Assembly (NCBI RefSeq): GCF_001435445.1
Contig: NZ_AZDH01000006.1
Coordinates: forward strand, 79,879-143,878
Source: Companilactobacillus kimchii DSM 13961 = JCM 10707
GTDB lineage: Bacteria; Bacillota; Bacilli; Lactobacillales; Lactobacillaceae
DNA: 64,000 nt
Direction of reading: 5' to 3'
The notes beneath the pieces are model-generated. The model saw nothing but the letters and a program-made list of their open reading frames with translations, made no database searches and had not been told where the DNA came from. Made by a program: the position numbers and the translations under genes. Shown piece by piece: positions 17,507-26,943 of the stretch. Each line of letters starts with the position of its first letter. Position 1 is the first letter of the stretch.

Positions 17507-17962
17507 ATGAACATAACATTAAAGCTAGGCACATATAATTTTTTAAAGAGTCAGCAAACTTCTGCTGATACTTTATTAAAACCCTTATTTAGTATTAACG
17601 CAGACCATCTTTTAATAAAAAAGTTATCCACTTTTGCGCAATACCGTAGTATCAATGGAGAGTATGAAGAATTCAATAGGTTATATTCCTTGACATATCT
17701 AAAATTTAATCCTGATCAAGCCAAGTTATTTGAAAATAAATTATTCAGTCTCCACGAATACTCCTTTAATTCTACCGCAACAGCTGTCTTCCAAAAAAGA
17801 GATAGCCCAAGAGAATATTTAATTCTTAAGACTTTTACACAAACTCATCAAATAAAACAGTGGAACAAAAATTTACAACTAGAAGTTCAATCACAAATTC
17901 AGGGTACAAATGAAGAGGACTTTGGCTTCTTCACTAAAAGTTACTCGATTGTTACAGACTAA
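17507..17962 (+). CDS. HmoB-like (antibiotic biosynthesis monooxygenase fold) protein
   Basis: 151 aa, no signal or membrane segment. The N-terminus MNITLKLGTYNFLKS matches the unusual HmoB N-terminal extension (GTxxFLK), and a ferredoxin-like ABM core seems to follow from about residue 62: LTYLKFNPDQAKLFENKLFSL, then YLILKTFTQTHQIKQWNK, comparable to LFENRF and YVILTLWETxxxFQDW of B. subtilis HmoB (recalled, not aligned by machine). HmoB degrades haem, but I cannot place the Asn/Trp/His set of active IsdG-type enzymes, so activity is uncertain. Its 3' end overlaps the convergent permease gene by 11 nt. AAAGGA lies 11 nt before the ATG. Confidence 0.5.
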   Translation: MNITLKLGTYNFLKSQQTSADTLLKPLFSINADHLLIKKLSTFAQYRSINGEYEEFNRLYSLTYLKFNPDQAKLFENKLFSLHEYSFNSTATAVFQKRDSPREYLILKTFTQTHQIKQWNKNLQLEVQSQIQGTNEEDFGFFTKSYSIVTD

Positions 17963-19949
17963 ATTTGTGTTTAATACCATGCCAAGAGACTTTGAAACTC
18001 ACTAAGCCAAAAAGGCCATATAAAACGACATAACCAGCATAAATCAAAATAATATTTTTTGAGATATGCCGTCCAGTATTCGACATCGCAATCGCAACAA
18101 TTGATTGTGCCAGAGCAAAAATCAACGGTATCAGGAATGTTAACGTATTTTCACGACGAACAATACGCTTAACCTCACTTTCCTCGACACCGATTTTTTG
18201 TAAGGTCCGTAATTGTCGTGACTGATAGTCATCCCTCAAAAGAATTCTCAACGTCAAAACACTGCCTAAGGCAATTAACAAAGCAATACTGAATAATGAA
18301 ACAATAAACAGATAGAATCCACCACCTTGGGCAAAATTCTTTTTAATGCTCCCCTGCCTCAAAAAACCTGCTTGCGTATAGATCGAAGAACCGTTATTAG
18401 GTGCCTTCTTCAATACTTCGATAGTGGACTGATTCAAGGTCTTCTTGAAATTAACTTTCATATAGTATGCATCACGGAAATTATCTAATTTTTCCAATTG
18501 CTTCGTACTCAGACGATCGCCCTTTTTAAAATCCCAACCATAAAAAACATCTTCAACTTCAGCTGGCATTTTCTGATAATACTTGTCTGGAACAACCATC
18601 ATTGGTCCAAAATGCATTGAGCTCCCATAGGGAAACGAGCTACCGGTCTTAACTGTAGCAATAACTGGTGAATCTTTAACTCGAATATCATGTTCCTTAA
18701 AATGTCGATTTTCAAAAATCGATCCATTATAATCAATTTTCAAGAATTCACGCGAGTTGATCTTGCCATTCCATTTCCGCATCCGTTTAGGTAAAGACAT
18801 ATAATCGCTATATGACATAAAAGTCATCGGTTGACGAATATAGTCTTGATCATCTTTTTTATAATAAGACACCAAATTAATCTTTACAGCTGTCTGATAT
18901 TCACCTTTAATATGTGCTTTACTCTTTTTCAATTCCTGTTTAATCACACCAGCAGTGTTCTTATCAGCGGCCAATTCAAAAGGATAGGCGCTATTATAAT
19001 TACGATGCACCGCTTGATATCCAAAATAACAAAAAGTCAGTAACATCAAGGCCAGAGCCGATAATTCAGTTACAAACCACAGAATCGAAATATTTTGAAA
19101 TAGTCTTTCCTTCAAATACTTAAAAGAAAACATATTGATTCCCGAATAGGAAACTGAATGAATTCGTTGTAGAGTATTTAAAATAGTCGGCAGGAATCCA
19201 AAATAAACTAAATATGTTCCAAAAATATCAGCTATCATAACAAAGAATATCTCAGTGATTGGTTTGGATGAATAACTAATTGTATGCATATCGTAAAATA
19301 ACGACACCGTGCAGATCTGAGCGCTAAACAATAACAATAGGCCAAAGAACCCTGCTGGAATCCTTAACCACCAACGCGTCTTTATTTCACGCTTAACCGT
19401 CTTTCGACGTAGAATCAGAAAAGTCTTAATAGCATTAATTACACTTAAAACCAATGTCGAAAAGAAAAACATTTTAGCTAGAAGGAAAATATCATTCCAA
19501 CTGATGTGCATTATGAAATTAAAACGTAAGCGCATCAGATAAAATAGTGCCATCCCCATAAACTTTTGAAAAATTAAAGTTGCGGATAATCCAATAATCC
19601 AGGCAAAAGCTTGCACAATCGCTGTCTGAATAAAACTAATCGCTACAATGACCCATCGTTGCATTCCTAACTTCTCAAAAGTTCGAAACTCATTTCGCTG
19701 CTGCTTGATGAAAAAGCCACCAACGTAAGCCATATAAATAAAGGCACAGAAAGCAAAGAGTCCACTCATCATAATAGTTATATCTGAAATAAATGAATTC
19801 CATGATCGCAATGAAACTCGAACAGAGGGATTATCGCCCAAAGAAATCAAAATTCCAAAGACTCCAATGGCAAAGGCACAAGCTAGGATGTATATTAAAT
19901 AGCTATCACGCATATTGTATAAACTGCGTTTAATTATCTTGCGATACAT
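17952..19949 (-). CDS. Bce-type ABC transporter permease (FtsX domains)
   Basis: 665-aa membrane subunit with the ten-span BceB layout: one span near 20-40, three around 55-170, pairs near 200-260 and 290-320, a large extracellular domain (about 320-520) between spans 7 and 8, and three closing spans (about 535-655). FtsX-type signatures occur before the ends (RTLQKIGVEESEVKRIVRRE). Members of this family protect against bacitracin and similar cell-wall-active peptides and also act as the sensor for the partner kinase. I use ATG 19949, ten nt from GGAGGGGG; this start lies inside the 3' end of the ATPase gene. Confidence 0.88.
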   Translation of the reverse strand: MYRKIIKRSLYNMRDSYLIYILACAFAIGVFGILISLGDNPSVRVSLRSWNSFISDITIMMSGLFAFCAFIYMAYVGGFFIKQQRNEFRTFEKLGMQRWVIVAISFIQTAIVQAFAWIIGLSATLIFQKFMGMALFYLMRLRFNFIMHISWNDIFLLAKMFFFSTLVLSVINAIKTFLILRRKTVKREIKTRWWLRIPAGFFGLLLLFSAQICTVSLFYDMHTISYSSKPITEIFFVMIADIFGTYLVYFGFLPTILNTLQRIHSVSYSGINMFSFKYLKERLFQNISILWFVTELSALALMLLTFCYFGYQAVHRNYNSAYPFELAADKNTAGVIKQELKKSKAHIKGEYQTAVKINLVSYYKKDDQDYIRQPMTFMSYSDYMSLPKRMRKWNGKINSREFLKIDYNGSIFENRHFKEHDIRVKDSPVIATVKTGSSFPYGSSMHFGPMMVVPDKYYQKMPAEVEDVFYGWDFKKGDRLSTKQLEKLDNFRDAYYMKVNFKKTLNQSTIEVLKKAPNNGSSIYTQAGFLRQGSIKKNFAQGGGFYLFIVSLFSIALLIALGSVLTLRILLRDDYQSRQLRTLQKIGVEESEVKRIVRRENTLTFLIPLIFALAQSIVAIAMSNTGRHISKNIILIYAGYVVLYGLFGLVSFKVSWHGIKHKFSL

Positions 19950-20700
19950 TGAAATAGCTTCCCCCTCCAATTGTCCGTTGCATATTGATTATTTGTTCAA
20001 AGAACTTATCCCGATTACCAGGATTAACAACCTCAGAGAAAACTACACCATCTTTAATAAAAATCACACGACTACAATAACTAGCCGTGAAAGCATCATG
20101 TGTTGCCATTAAAATGGTCGTTTTCTCACGCTGATTGACTAATTGCATATAGTTCAATAAAATCGTTGCCGATTTTGAATCAAGACTTCCAGTTGGTTCA
20201 TCTGCGAATAGAATCCCCGGGCTATTGATCAAGGCTCTGGCAGCCGCTACAATTTGACGCTGTCCTAAGGACAATTCATCAATATTACGTTTGCTCAATT
20301 TTTTAATATTAAGTAAATTCATCATGTAGTCGAAACGTTCTTCAATTAATTTCTTATTTGACCGATTTAAGGCTAGTGGTAAAATAACATTTTCTTTCAC
20401 ATTCAAAGAATCCAGCAATTCGAAACTTTGGTAGATGAATCCCATCTTGTTACGACGATACTTAGTTTGATCACGATCATGTAATTGTGTCAGATCTTGA
20501 CCATCAACAATTATTTGACCATGATCAGGACGTTCATTAGTAGATATCATATTTAAAAGTGTCGTCTTTCCGGCACCTGAAGGACCCATGATTCCTAAAA
20601 ATTCACCATGTTCAACTTTTAAACTGATATCCTTAATGGCATGAACAGCACTTCTTTTCTTTCCAAAATCTTTTGAAATATTCTTTACAATTATTTGCAA
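19930..20700 (-). CDS. Bce-type ABC transporter ATP-binding protein
   Basis: 256-aa ATPase subunit paired with the permease that overlaps its 3' end. Walker A GPSGAGKTT at residues 39-47, Q-loop MGFIYQSFELLDSLNVKENV, signature LSLGQRQ, Walker B ILFADEPTGSLDS and H-loop ATHDAF are all intact. This is the MacB/BceA branch of ATPases typical of peptide-antibiotic resistance modules. The divergent regulator/kinase pair 80 nt away completes the usual Bce module. The inducing antibiotic cannot be predicted. Confidence 0.92.
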   Translation of the reverse strand: MQIIVKNISKDFGKKRSAVHAIKDISLKVEHGEFLGIMGPSGAGKTTLLNMISTNERPDHGQIIVDGQDLTQLHDRDQTKYRRNKMGFIYQSFELLDSLNVKENVILPLALNRSNKKLIEERFDYMMNLLNIKKLSKRNIDELSLGQRQIVAAARALINSPGILFADEPTGSLDSKSATILLNYMQLVNQREKTTILMATHDAFTASYCSRVIFIKDGVVFSEVVNPGNRDKFFEQIINMQRTIGGGSYFNVSQDN

Positions 20701-20782
20701 CGTAATTTCTCCATAATTAAATAATTATTGTTATCATATTATATACATAGTGTCTTCATTCTAGCACGGAGGGAATTTTAAT

Positions 20783-21457
20783 ATGGCTAAAATTATGATT
20801 ATCGAAGATGACCAATCCATCTCCAAGTTAATCAGTGAGAACCTTGCCAAATGGCAAATCAATTCTTATATTACGAAGGATTTCAATAATATTATTGATC
20901 AGTTTAATGAATACAAACCCGATCTAGTTCTTTTAGATATCAATCTGCCTGTTTATGACGGTTACTACTGGAATCAGGAGATCAGAAAAATTTCTAAAGC
21001 CCCTATTATAATCATCTCATCCCGTAATTCCAATATGGATCAAATTATGGCAATGAATATGGGTGCTGATGATTTTGTGGAAAAACCTTTTTCGGTCGAT
21101 ATCTTAGTGGCTAAAATCAACGCTTTATTACGTCGAACTTACGATTTCACCAAGAATACTAGTGACGTGATCGAACACAATGGTTTGAAATTGAATCTTT
21201 CAAGCGGTTCAGTTGAAATTGATGATAATAAAATTGACCTCTCCAAAAATGAATACAAATTACTTCAGCGTCTCTTAAAAGATCAAGGTAAAATTGTTAC
21301 CCGTGAGCAATTGCTTAATTTCATGTGGGATGACGAACGCTTTGTTGATGATAATACCCTAACCGTCAACATCAATCGTCTTCGTAGCAAAATCGAGAAG
21401 TATGGTCTCAAAAATTATATTGTAACTAAAGTTGGTCAAGGATACATTATTCCTTAA
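20783..21457 (+). CDS. Two-component response regulator, OmpR family (BceR-like)
   Basis: 224-aa DNA-binding response regulator. Receiver domain (1-120) with acidic pocket EDD at residues 8-10, phosphoacceptor Asp52 (LVLLDINLP), Thr/Ser position IIISSR and Lys in DDFVEKPF; winged-helix effector domain (about 130-224) ending LRSKIEKYGLKNYIVTKVGQGYIIP. AGCACGGAGGGAA precedes the ATG. It is 11 nt ahead of its kinase and divergent from the transporter pair, so it probably activates the transporter promoter in the 82-nt gap; I could not define a clear binding site there. Confidence 0.92.
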   Translation: MAKIMIIEDDQSISKLISENLAKWQINSYITKDFNNIIDQFNEYKPDLVLLDINLPVYDGYYWNQEIRKISKAPIIIISSRNSNMDQIMAMNMGADDFVEKPFSVDILVAKINALLRRTYDFTKNTSDVIEHNGLKLNLSSGSVEIDDNKIDLSKNEYKLLQRLLKDQGKIVTREQLLNFMWDDERFVDDNTLTVNINRLRSKIEKYGLKNYIVTKVGQGYIIP

Positions 21458-21468
21458 CGAGGTAAATT

Positions 21469-22461
21469 ATGTCATTTTTCAAATATTTAAAGGATCATAT
21501 TTATTCAATTCTAATTGTACTGATTGGTGTTACTTTCGTAGAAATAGTTCTCTTTCTCGACCCTAACGTCGACTTCTATCCTGGGACACTAATCTACACG
21601 TGGATCTTAGCTATGGTTTTTCTAGTAGTAAATCTATCGATTTCTTACAATCATAAAAAGTTCTGGTACAAGCAATTAGAGAGTTATCAAAACGACCTAT
21701 CCAAAGAACTAGTTGGCGCTAACAATAATGAACAGAAATATATTCAGGAAAAAATCAATAATATTTCTTTAGAATACCGTAATGAATTGACTAAACTTTA
21801 TCAAAATCAAAAGGACCAACGGGAATATACAGAATCTTGGGTTCATGATATTAAAGTTCCTTTGGCAGCTTTGAAGCTCTCACAAGATGACGAATTAGAC
21901 AAGAACTTAGTCGATGAAGAAATTGATCAAATCGATTACCTAGTTGATCAGGCTCTCTATTTTGCCCGATTAAATAACTTTTCCAATGATTATTTAATCC
22001 AAGAACAAGACCTCAACAATATCGTTAAAGCTTCTATTAGAACCAACAAACGTCTCTTTATTAACAAGCGTATTGGTATCAGTTTGGACATTACTGATAA
22101 GAAAATTTTAACTGACGAAAAATGGTTAAGTTTCATCCTCAATCAAATTATTTCCAATAGTCTGAAATATACCGATCGTGGTGGCAAAATCTCTATTTTT
22201 ACAACAGATAAAAACAATAATGTTGAATTACATATCAAGGACAATGGCATTGGTATCGCCAATCAAGATGTTAGCCGAATTTATAACAAGGGCTTCACCG
22301 GTAATAATGGCCGCCAATCAGGTAGTAAATCTACTGGTATGGGCTTGTATTTAGTTAAAAAGATGATCGACAAACTTGGTCATACGATTGAAGTCAAGTC
22401 TCAAGTAGGTCAAGGAACCGAGTTTGTCATCACCTTTCTTGATTTACCTTATTACAAGTAA
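21469..22461 (+). CDS. Intramembrane-sensing histidine kinase (BceS-like)
   Basis: 330-aa kinase with two membrane spans (about 11-31 and 40-60) separated by only a few residues, the hallmark of intramembrane-sensing kinases that read the flux of a partner transporter. Phosphoacceptor His126 lies in SWVHDIKVPLAALKL; the ATPase part shows the N-box IISNSLKYTDRGG, G1 KDNGIGI, and G2 GSKSTGMGLYLVKK. No extracellular sensor domain. Co-transcribed with the regulator; the run ends at the terminator at 22552. Confidence 0.93.
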   Translation: MSFFKYLKDHIYSILIVLIGVTFVEIVLFLDPNVDFYPGTLIYTWILAMVFLVVNLSISYNHKKFWYKQLESYQNDLSKELVGANNNEQKYIQEKINNISLEYRNELTKLYQNQKDQREYTESWVHDIKVPLAALKLSQDDELDKNLVDEEIDQIDYLVDQALYFARLNNFSNDYLIQEQDLNNIVKASIRTNKRLFINKRIGISLDITDKKILTDEKWLSFILNQIISNSLKYTDRGGKISIFTTDKNNNVELHIKDNGIGIANQDVSRIYNKGFTGNNGRQSGSKSTGMGLYLVKKMIDKLGHTIEVKSQVGQGTEFVITFLDLPYYK

Positions 22462-22551
22462 AATGATTTAGTCGTAACTAAATTATTTTACAAAATTACG
22501 TATTAAACATACTTACTTTGTCTTGAGAAAAAATTGAAATATTATTTATTC

Positions 22552-22584
22552 AGGGTCAGACATCTCAGTGTCTGGCTCTTTTTG
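22552..22584 (+). terminator. Terminator after the kinase gene
   Basis: GTCAGACA (22555-22562) pairs with TGTCTGGC (22569-22576), extended by AGG/TCT, then CTTTTTG. Confidence 0.8.
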
Positions 22585-22605
22585 TATCCTCGGAAATACA
22601 TAGCT

Positions 22606-23964
22606 TTATATCTCGGAAGAGTTTCCAGATAATATTTCATAGCTAATACGAATACCATTATAGAAATTCTTAATTGTCATATTCTCATCAATATCGTGGT
22701 TGCGTTCATCAGCATTAGCATACGGAATCGTAAAAACAGGAACCTTTAAAAAGTTCTTCCAAACATAATTTGGAACTGATCCTGGCATTACTGGTTCTAT
22801 ATAAGCTTTACCAGTAGCCCTTTTAATTGCTTGATAGAGCCATTCAATTTGTTCAGTTGTAGCCTGCGTTTTTTCTGGTGGCAATTCGCCTAATACTCTA
22901 ACTTGCAACTGTCCACTGGCAATTTCTGGTTGATATATTTTCAAAAGGTTCTCTTTAATGACAGAGATATCCTGCTGATCAACAAGACGACAATCAACCT
23001 TTAATGAGGCTTCATAAGGAATACTTGTTTTTACCCCCTTCTGTAAATATCCGCCTTTAATCCCAAAGATATTAAAGGTAGGCTCAAACATCAATTTATG
23101 ATAATAAGTAAATTTATCCATTGCCAACTGATTAATTCCAGCTTGTGCAATAATTTCATCTTTATTAAAAGGTAATTTTGCTATCCATTCTTTTTCTCGT
23201 GCTGTTGGTTCCAAAATTCCGTCATAAAAATGAGGTATCCTTACTTGGCCAGTTTTAACATCATAGATTCTAATCAGAAAATTGAACAACTGAGTTATTG
23301 GATTGGTCATAATATTACCAAAGCTGCCTGAATGATTATCGTGTTGTCCCGTCTTTGAAATTAATTCAAAAGCAAAAACGCCACGATTACCTAAGCGTAA
23401 AACATTGGTTCCATCAGGATTAGCCGATCCATCCACAACAATGGCTGTATCAATTGTTTTCAATTTTGTCTGGGCCAATTCTTTCACGGCCGCTGCTAAA
23501 TCTGGGCTGCCTTGCTCCTCTTCACCTTCAATAAAAAAAGTCACATTAAAAGGTAAAGTTTGATGTAGTTCTATATAAGAATAGACACCCAATATTTGAG
23601 CCAACAATTGTCCTTTATTATCACCAACTCCTCGGCCATAGAAACGTCCTTCTCTTTTAGATAATGTAAAGGGATCACTTTGCCATTTAGAAATATCACC
23701 AGCAGCCATAACGTCATAATGTCCGTACAATAAAACATTTCTTTTAGTGGCACCTGTGATTTTAGCTATGATGATGGGATGTCCTTTGGTAGGAATCACT
23801 TCAATATCGGCATGTAATAGTTTTTTCAACAGATTGGTCAAAAAGCTTACAGCATCTTCAATTCCCTCACCAGTGACACTAAAACTTCTAATTGTAATTA
23901 ACTTTTTTAAAAGAACTTCAAAATCTTTAGAATGATCTTCAATAAATTTATCTCTTTGGATCAA
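22606..23964 (-). CDS. M20-family metallopeptidase (dipeptidase/acylase type)
   Basis: Zinc hydrolase, 452 aa, cytosolic. First metal motif VLLYGHYDVMAAG (His and Asp), catalytic pair in FFIEGEEEQGSPDL, then the dimerisation domain insert (about 190-330), and DERNHDIDENM near the C-terminus carrying the last His ligand. Resembles M20 dipeptidases that use long substrates poorly; specificity is unknown. The start is TTG 23964, seven nt from GAGAGG; no ATG is available nearby. The site lies only a few bases past the T-run of the preceding terminator, leaving no room for a separate promoter after it. Confidence 0.88.
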   Translation of the reverse strand: MIQRDKFIEDHSKDFEVLLKKLITIRSFSVTGEGIEDAVSFLTNLLKKLLHADIEVIPTKGHPIIIAKITGATKRNVLLYGHYDVMAAGDISKWQSDPFTLSKREGRFYGRGVGDNKGQLLAQILGVYSYIELHQTLPFNVTFFIEGEEEQGSPDLAAAVKELAQTKLKTIDTAIVVDGSANPDGTNVLRLGNRGVFAFELISKTGQHDNHSGSFGNIMTNPITQLFNFLIRIYDVKTGQVRIPHFYDGILEPTAREKEWIAKLPFNKDEIIAQAGINQLAMDKFTYYHKLMFEPTFNIFGIKGGYLQKGVKTSIPYEASLKVDCRLVDQQDISVIKENLLKIYQPEIASGQLQVRVLGELPPEKTQATTEQIEWLYQAIKRATGKAYIEPVMPGSVPNYVWKNFLKVPVFTIPYANADERNHDIDENMTIKNFYNGIRISYEILSGNSSEI

Positions 23965-23977
23965 AATTATCGCCTCT

Positions 23978-24022
23978 CAAAAAAATAGGTAGTAAATCCA
24001 CAAATGTGGACTTACTACCTAT
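23978..24022 (-). terminator. Strong terminator hairpin directly before the M20 gene
   Basis: 17-bp stem (23985-24001 with 24006-24022; one mismatch) and a 4-nt loop, followed on the minus strand by TTTTTTT. The M20 ribosome binding site GAGAGG starts at once after it. Confidence 0.85.
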
Positions 24023-24055
24023 CTTAATACAGAATTAATTACTCTGCTTTTTTAT

Positions 24056-24283
24056 CTAACAATACCGACTCATCGCTTTTTTCAAATCATCTAGCGTAAT
24101 ATCTTGAGATCCATTCTTGGATTCCTGTAACGCTTGTTCATATAGCTCATCATCAATATCGTCTTCTATTTTTTCAATCACTACTGTACGAAGAAAAGAT
24201 GAAATACTCATATCTTTCGATTTAGCATAATTGCGGATCACCTTTTCATCAAAATCATCTAATTGGAAAGAGATAGTTGCCAT
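24056..24283 (-). CDS. Ribbon-helix-helix protein (DUF6290/RelB-like), no toxin partner
   Basis: 75 aa. MATISFQLDDFDEKVIRNYAK is a typical ribbon-helix-helix N-terminus, and the charged helical rest (EDDIDDELYEQALQESKNG) looks like the toxin-binding tail of RelB/StbD-type antitoxins. No RelE/ParE-like frame follows or precedes; the next genes are the M20 peptidase and copB. It may be an orphan antitoxin or a stand-alone regulator. GGTGGTGATGAAAG supplies a weak ribosome binding site before the ATG. Confidence 0.7.
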   Translation of the reverse strand: MATISFQLDDFDEKVIRNYAKSKDMSISSFLRTVVIEKIEDDIDDELYEQALQESKNGSQDITLDDLKKAMSRYC

Positions 24284-24444
24284 CTTTCATCACCACCTGT
24301 CCCATATCAAACTTAGTGTATCCTCATGAACAGTTTTTTTCAATAGTTAAGCCATTCACAATTCATTATTATATAATTTTTATTTTATAAATTGAATATC
24401 CAATATGGCTAGTTAATGACACAATGTATAGCAACTTCTCTAAA

Positions 24445-26502
24445 TTACATCTTTAAAGTTAATGCATTAATAGCAACAACGACTGTGGAAAGTGACATCA
24501 CGATTGCTCCAACAGCTGGGCTTAAAACAAATCCAACCCCTGCTAAAATTCCGGCTGCTAATGGTATTGCTACGATATTGTATCCAGCTCCCCACCAAAG
24601 ATTCTCAACTGTTTTTTGATAAGTATGATGAGACAATCTCAAGAATTTAATAATATCGAATGGATCACTGTTGTACAAAATTACATCAGCTGAATCAATG
24701 GCAACATCTGTACCTGCTCCAATGGCAACACCAATCGTTGCAACAGCAAGGCTAGGAGCATCATTGATACCATCCCCAACCATCATGACGTGATGACCAG
24801 ATAATTCGAGTTCCTTAATAACTTTATTCTTATCTTCTGGCAGCAATTCAGCTCTAAACTCATCAATACCCATTTGTTTAGCCATAATTGCCGCAGCATC
24901 TTTATTATCACCAGTTAGCATAATAGGTGTAATATTTCTAGCTTTTAATTCCTTAATGAATTCAATCGTATTCTTCTTAATTCGATCACCTAAGGCTACA
25001 AAGCCAAGAACTTTTTTATTTGCCACTAGGTAACTAATAGTATTTCCTTTATCTAAATATGTTTGAACTAATTTGTTATCAACTGGAATATTTTCATTTT
25101 TTAGATACTTCATATTGACTAAATAATATTTGTGACCCTCTAAATTCCCACTCATACCATAGCCCTTAATTGCCTGAACATCATCAAAATTAGCTATTTC
25201 AGTTTTCTTATCTTTGGCATATTGCACAATACTGCTAGCAATTGGATGACTAGAACCACTCTCAATACCAGCAATAACTGACAATAATTTACTATCATCA
25301 ATAGTAGGATCAATGCTCTTCAAACCATTAACAGTGAATTTACCTTCAGTCAAAGTTCCGGTCTTGTCCATTGCGATGTAATCAATTTTACGGCTATTTT
25401 CCATAGCTTGATTATCGCGAATAATTAAACCATTAGTTGCGGCGATTGATGTACTACGTGACATAACTAAAGGAATAGCTAATCCTAAAGCGTGCGGACA
25501 AGCGATAACCAAAACAGCCACTAATCTATTTAAAGCAGTATTCATATCGCCGAATATCAACCAATAAACAAAAGCAATAATTCCCACTGACAAAGCAGCA
25601 TAGAATAACCAGCTTGATACTTTATCGGCCAACATTTGTGTCTTAGAACGATTGTTCTGTGCATCAGATACAAGTTTACTGATTTGTGACAAGTAACCCT
25701 CATTGGCAGCCTTATCGACCTTTACACGTATTGTACCTTCACCATTGATAGAACCACCAACAACTTTACTACCAATTTCCTTTTTTACAGCTTTGGATTC
25801 ACCAGTAATCAAAGATTCATTGATATAACTAGAGCCACTAACAATATGTCCATCTAACGGCACTGATTCACCAGCACGAATCTCAACAACATCTCCATCT
25901 TTAACCATGGAAATATCATGATCCATAGTTTTTCCATCATGTACCATATGAACTTGATCAGGAACTAATGAGGCAATCTTCTGTAAAGCATTCCCCGCAC
26001 TCATGGTAGATTTCATTTCAATCCAGTGACCCAAGAGCATGATCACAATCAAAGATGATAATTCCCAGAAGAAATCCATAATGTGCTGTGATGAATGAAC
26101 CAGATCATTCATGACAAATGCATACAAACTATAAATATAAGCAACACTGATACCCATTGTAATCAAGGTCATCATAGCTGGTTGCTTAGATTGTAGTTCC
26201 CCTTTAGCACCAGTGATAAAAGGCTTACCACCATAGAAATATAAAATTGTAGCTAAAACTAGTACGATCCAATCAGATCCAGGAAATTGAACTTGGAAGG
26301 GCAAATTTAAACCCATGAATGGTGATAGTACAAATACTGGTATTGCCAAAACAAGCGAAATCCAAAATTTCTTCCTCAAGTCCCCCATATCCATCATATG
26401 ACCACCGTGCATCATCATGTGGCCACCAGACATGTCCATTCCCGACATATCCATATCTGAATGATCGTTATCATTCATTTTCATTCCATTCATATTTTTC
26501 AT
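24445..26502 (-). CDS. copB: Copper-exporting P-type ATPase CopB (CPH type)
   Basis: P1B-ATPase of 685 aa from ATG 26502. The N-terminus is a Met/His-rich metal-binding stretch (MDMSGMDMSGGHMMMHGGHMM) rather than a CxxC domain. Eight predicted spans; the ion pathway shows CPH at residues 335-337 (ACPHALGLAIP), the phosphorylation motif DKTGTLTEG at 379-387, the TGE-type loop ITGESKAV, HP locus GSSHPIA and hinge GDGINDAPSLA. CPH pumps of this group (P1B-3) are linked to Cu+/Cu2+ or Ag+ export. Its start overlaps the copY stop (ATGA), with GGAGG ahead, so the pair is co-translated. Confidence 0.93.
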   Translation of the reverse strand: MKNMNGMKMNDNDHSDMDMSGMDMSGGHMMMHGGHMMDMGDLRKKFWISLVLAIPVFVLSPFMGLNLPFQVQFPGSDWIVLVLATILYFYGGKPFITGAKGELQSKQPAMMTLITMGISVAYIYSLYAFVMNDLVHSSQHIMDFFWELSSLIVIMLLGHWIEMKSTMSAGNALQKIASLVPDQVHMVHDGKTMDHDISMVKDGDVVEIRAGESVPLDGHIVSGSSYINESLITGESKAVKKEIGSKVVGGSINGEGTIRVKVDKAANEGYLSQISKLVSDAQNNRSKTQMLADKVSSWLFYAALSVGIIAFVYWLIFGDMNTALNRLVAVLVIACPHALGLAIPLVMSRSTSIAATNGLIIRDNQAMENSRKIDYIAMDKTGTLTEGKFTVNGLKSIDPTIDDSKLLSVIAGIESGSSHPIASSIVQYAKDKKTEIANFDDVQAIKGYGMSGNLEGHKYYLVNMKYLKNENIPVDNKLVQTYLDKGNTISYLVANKKVLGFVALGDRIKKNTIEFIKELKARNITPIMLTGDNKDAAAIMAKQMGIDEFRAELLPEDKNKVIKELELSGHHVMMVGDGINDAPSLAVATIGVAIGAGTDVAIDSADVILYNSDPFDIIKFLRLSHHTYQKTVENLWWGAGYNIVAIPLAAGILAGVGFVLSPAVGAIVMSLSTVVVAINALTLKM

Positions 26503-26921
26503 ATTAAATTTGCCTCCAAACAATTACATTCGACTTCCTCTGGAGCTGTCTTAGCTTTAACATTCAAAGCTTCAACAATATCAGAAATATCGCTTTGAGA
26601 AATCTCAGAGTTCTGTACTAGATCTTTGATTGCTTGACCCTTACGCATGCAACAAAGATTATCAAACAAGTTGTTAACACTCTGATGAATAGCCATATCC
26701 TCATCTATCAATGGCTTGTATACATAAGGACGTTTGGTTTCCTCAGCCTTTAAAAAGTTTTTCTTTTGCAAACGAACAATTAGAGTTTTAATCGTGGCAG
26801 ATTTCCAATCAGTCTTTCGTTCAAGAATATCAATAACTTCCTTACTAGTTGCTTGACCCAAAGTCCAAATGATCCTCATTACTTGCCATTCAGCTTTACT
26901 CATCGTTTCAATTTCTGTCAT
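26499..26921 (-). CDS. copY: CopY/TcrY family copper-responsive repressor
   Basis: 140-aa winged-helix repressor of the BlaI/MecI/CopY family. The N-terminal DNA-binding part is intact (AEWQVMRIIWTLGQATSKEV, WKSATIKTLIVRLQKKNFL). Cysteines that could hold Zn/Cu sit at LCCMRKG and in the C-terminal CNC; the canonical CxCxxxxCxC tail is thus reduced to one CxC, an oddity. Upstream cop boxes (26944-26985) support autoregulation with copB. ATG 26921 is preceded by AAGGGAAGTGA. Confidence 0.88.
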   Translation of the reverse strand: MTEIETMSKAEWQVMRIIWTLGQATSKEVIDILERKTDWKSATIKTLIVRLQKKNFLKAEETKRPYVYKPLIDEDMAIHQSVNNLFDNLCCMRKGQAIKDLVQNSEISQSDISDIVEALNVKAKTAPEEVECNCLEANLI

Positions 26922-26943
26922 ATTGTCACTTCCCTTTCAGGTT

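Noticed and set aside
20701..20782. Defined BceR-type operator between the Bce transporter and regulator
   Set aside because: Only AT-rich sequence with several possible -10 boxes; no inverted repeat strong enough to report.
24000..24445. Toxin gene next to the ribbon-helix-helix protein
   Set aside because: Both flanks were read in all frames; only short frames and a terminator are present.
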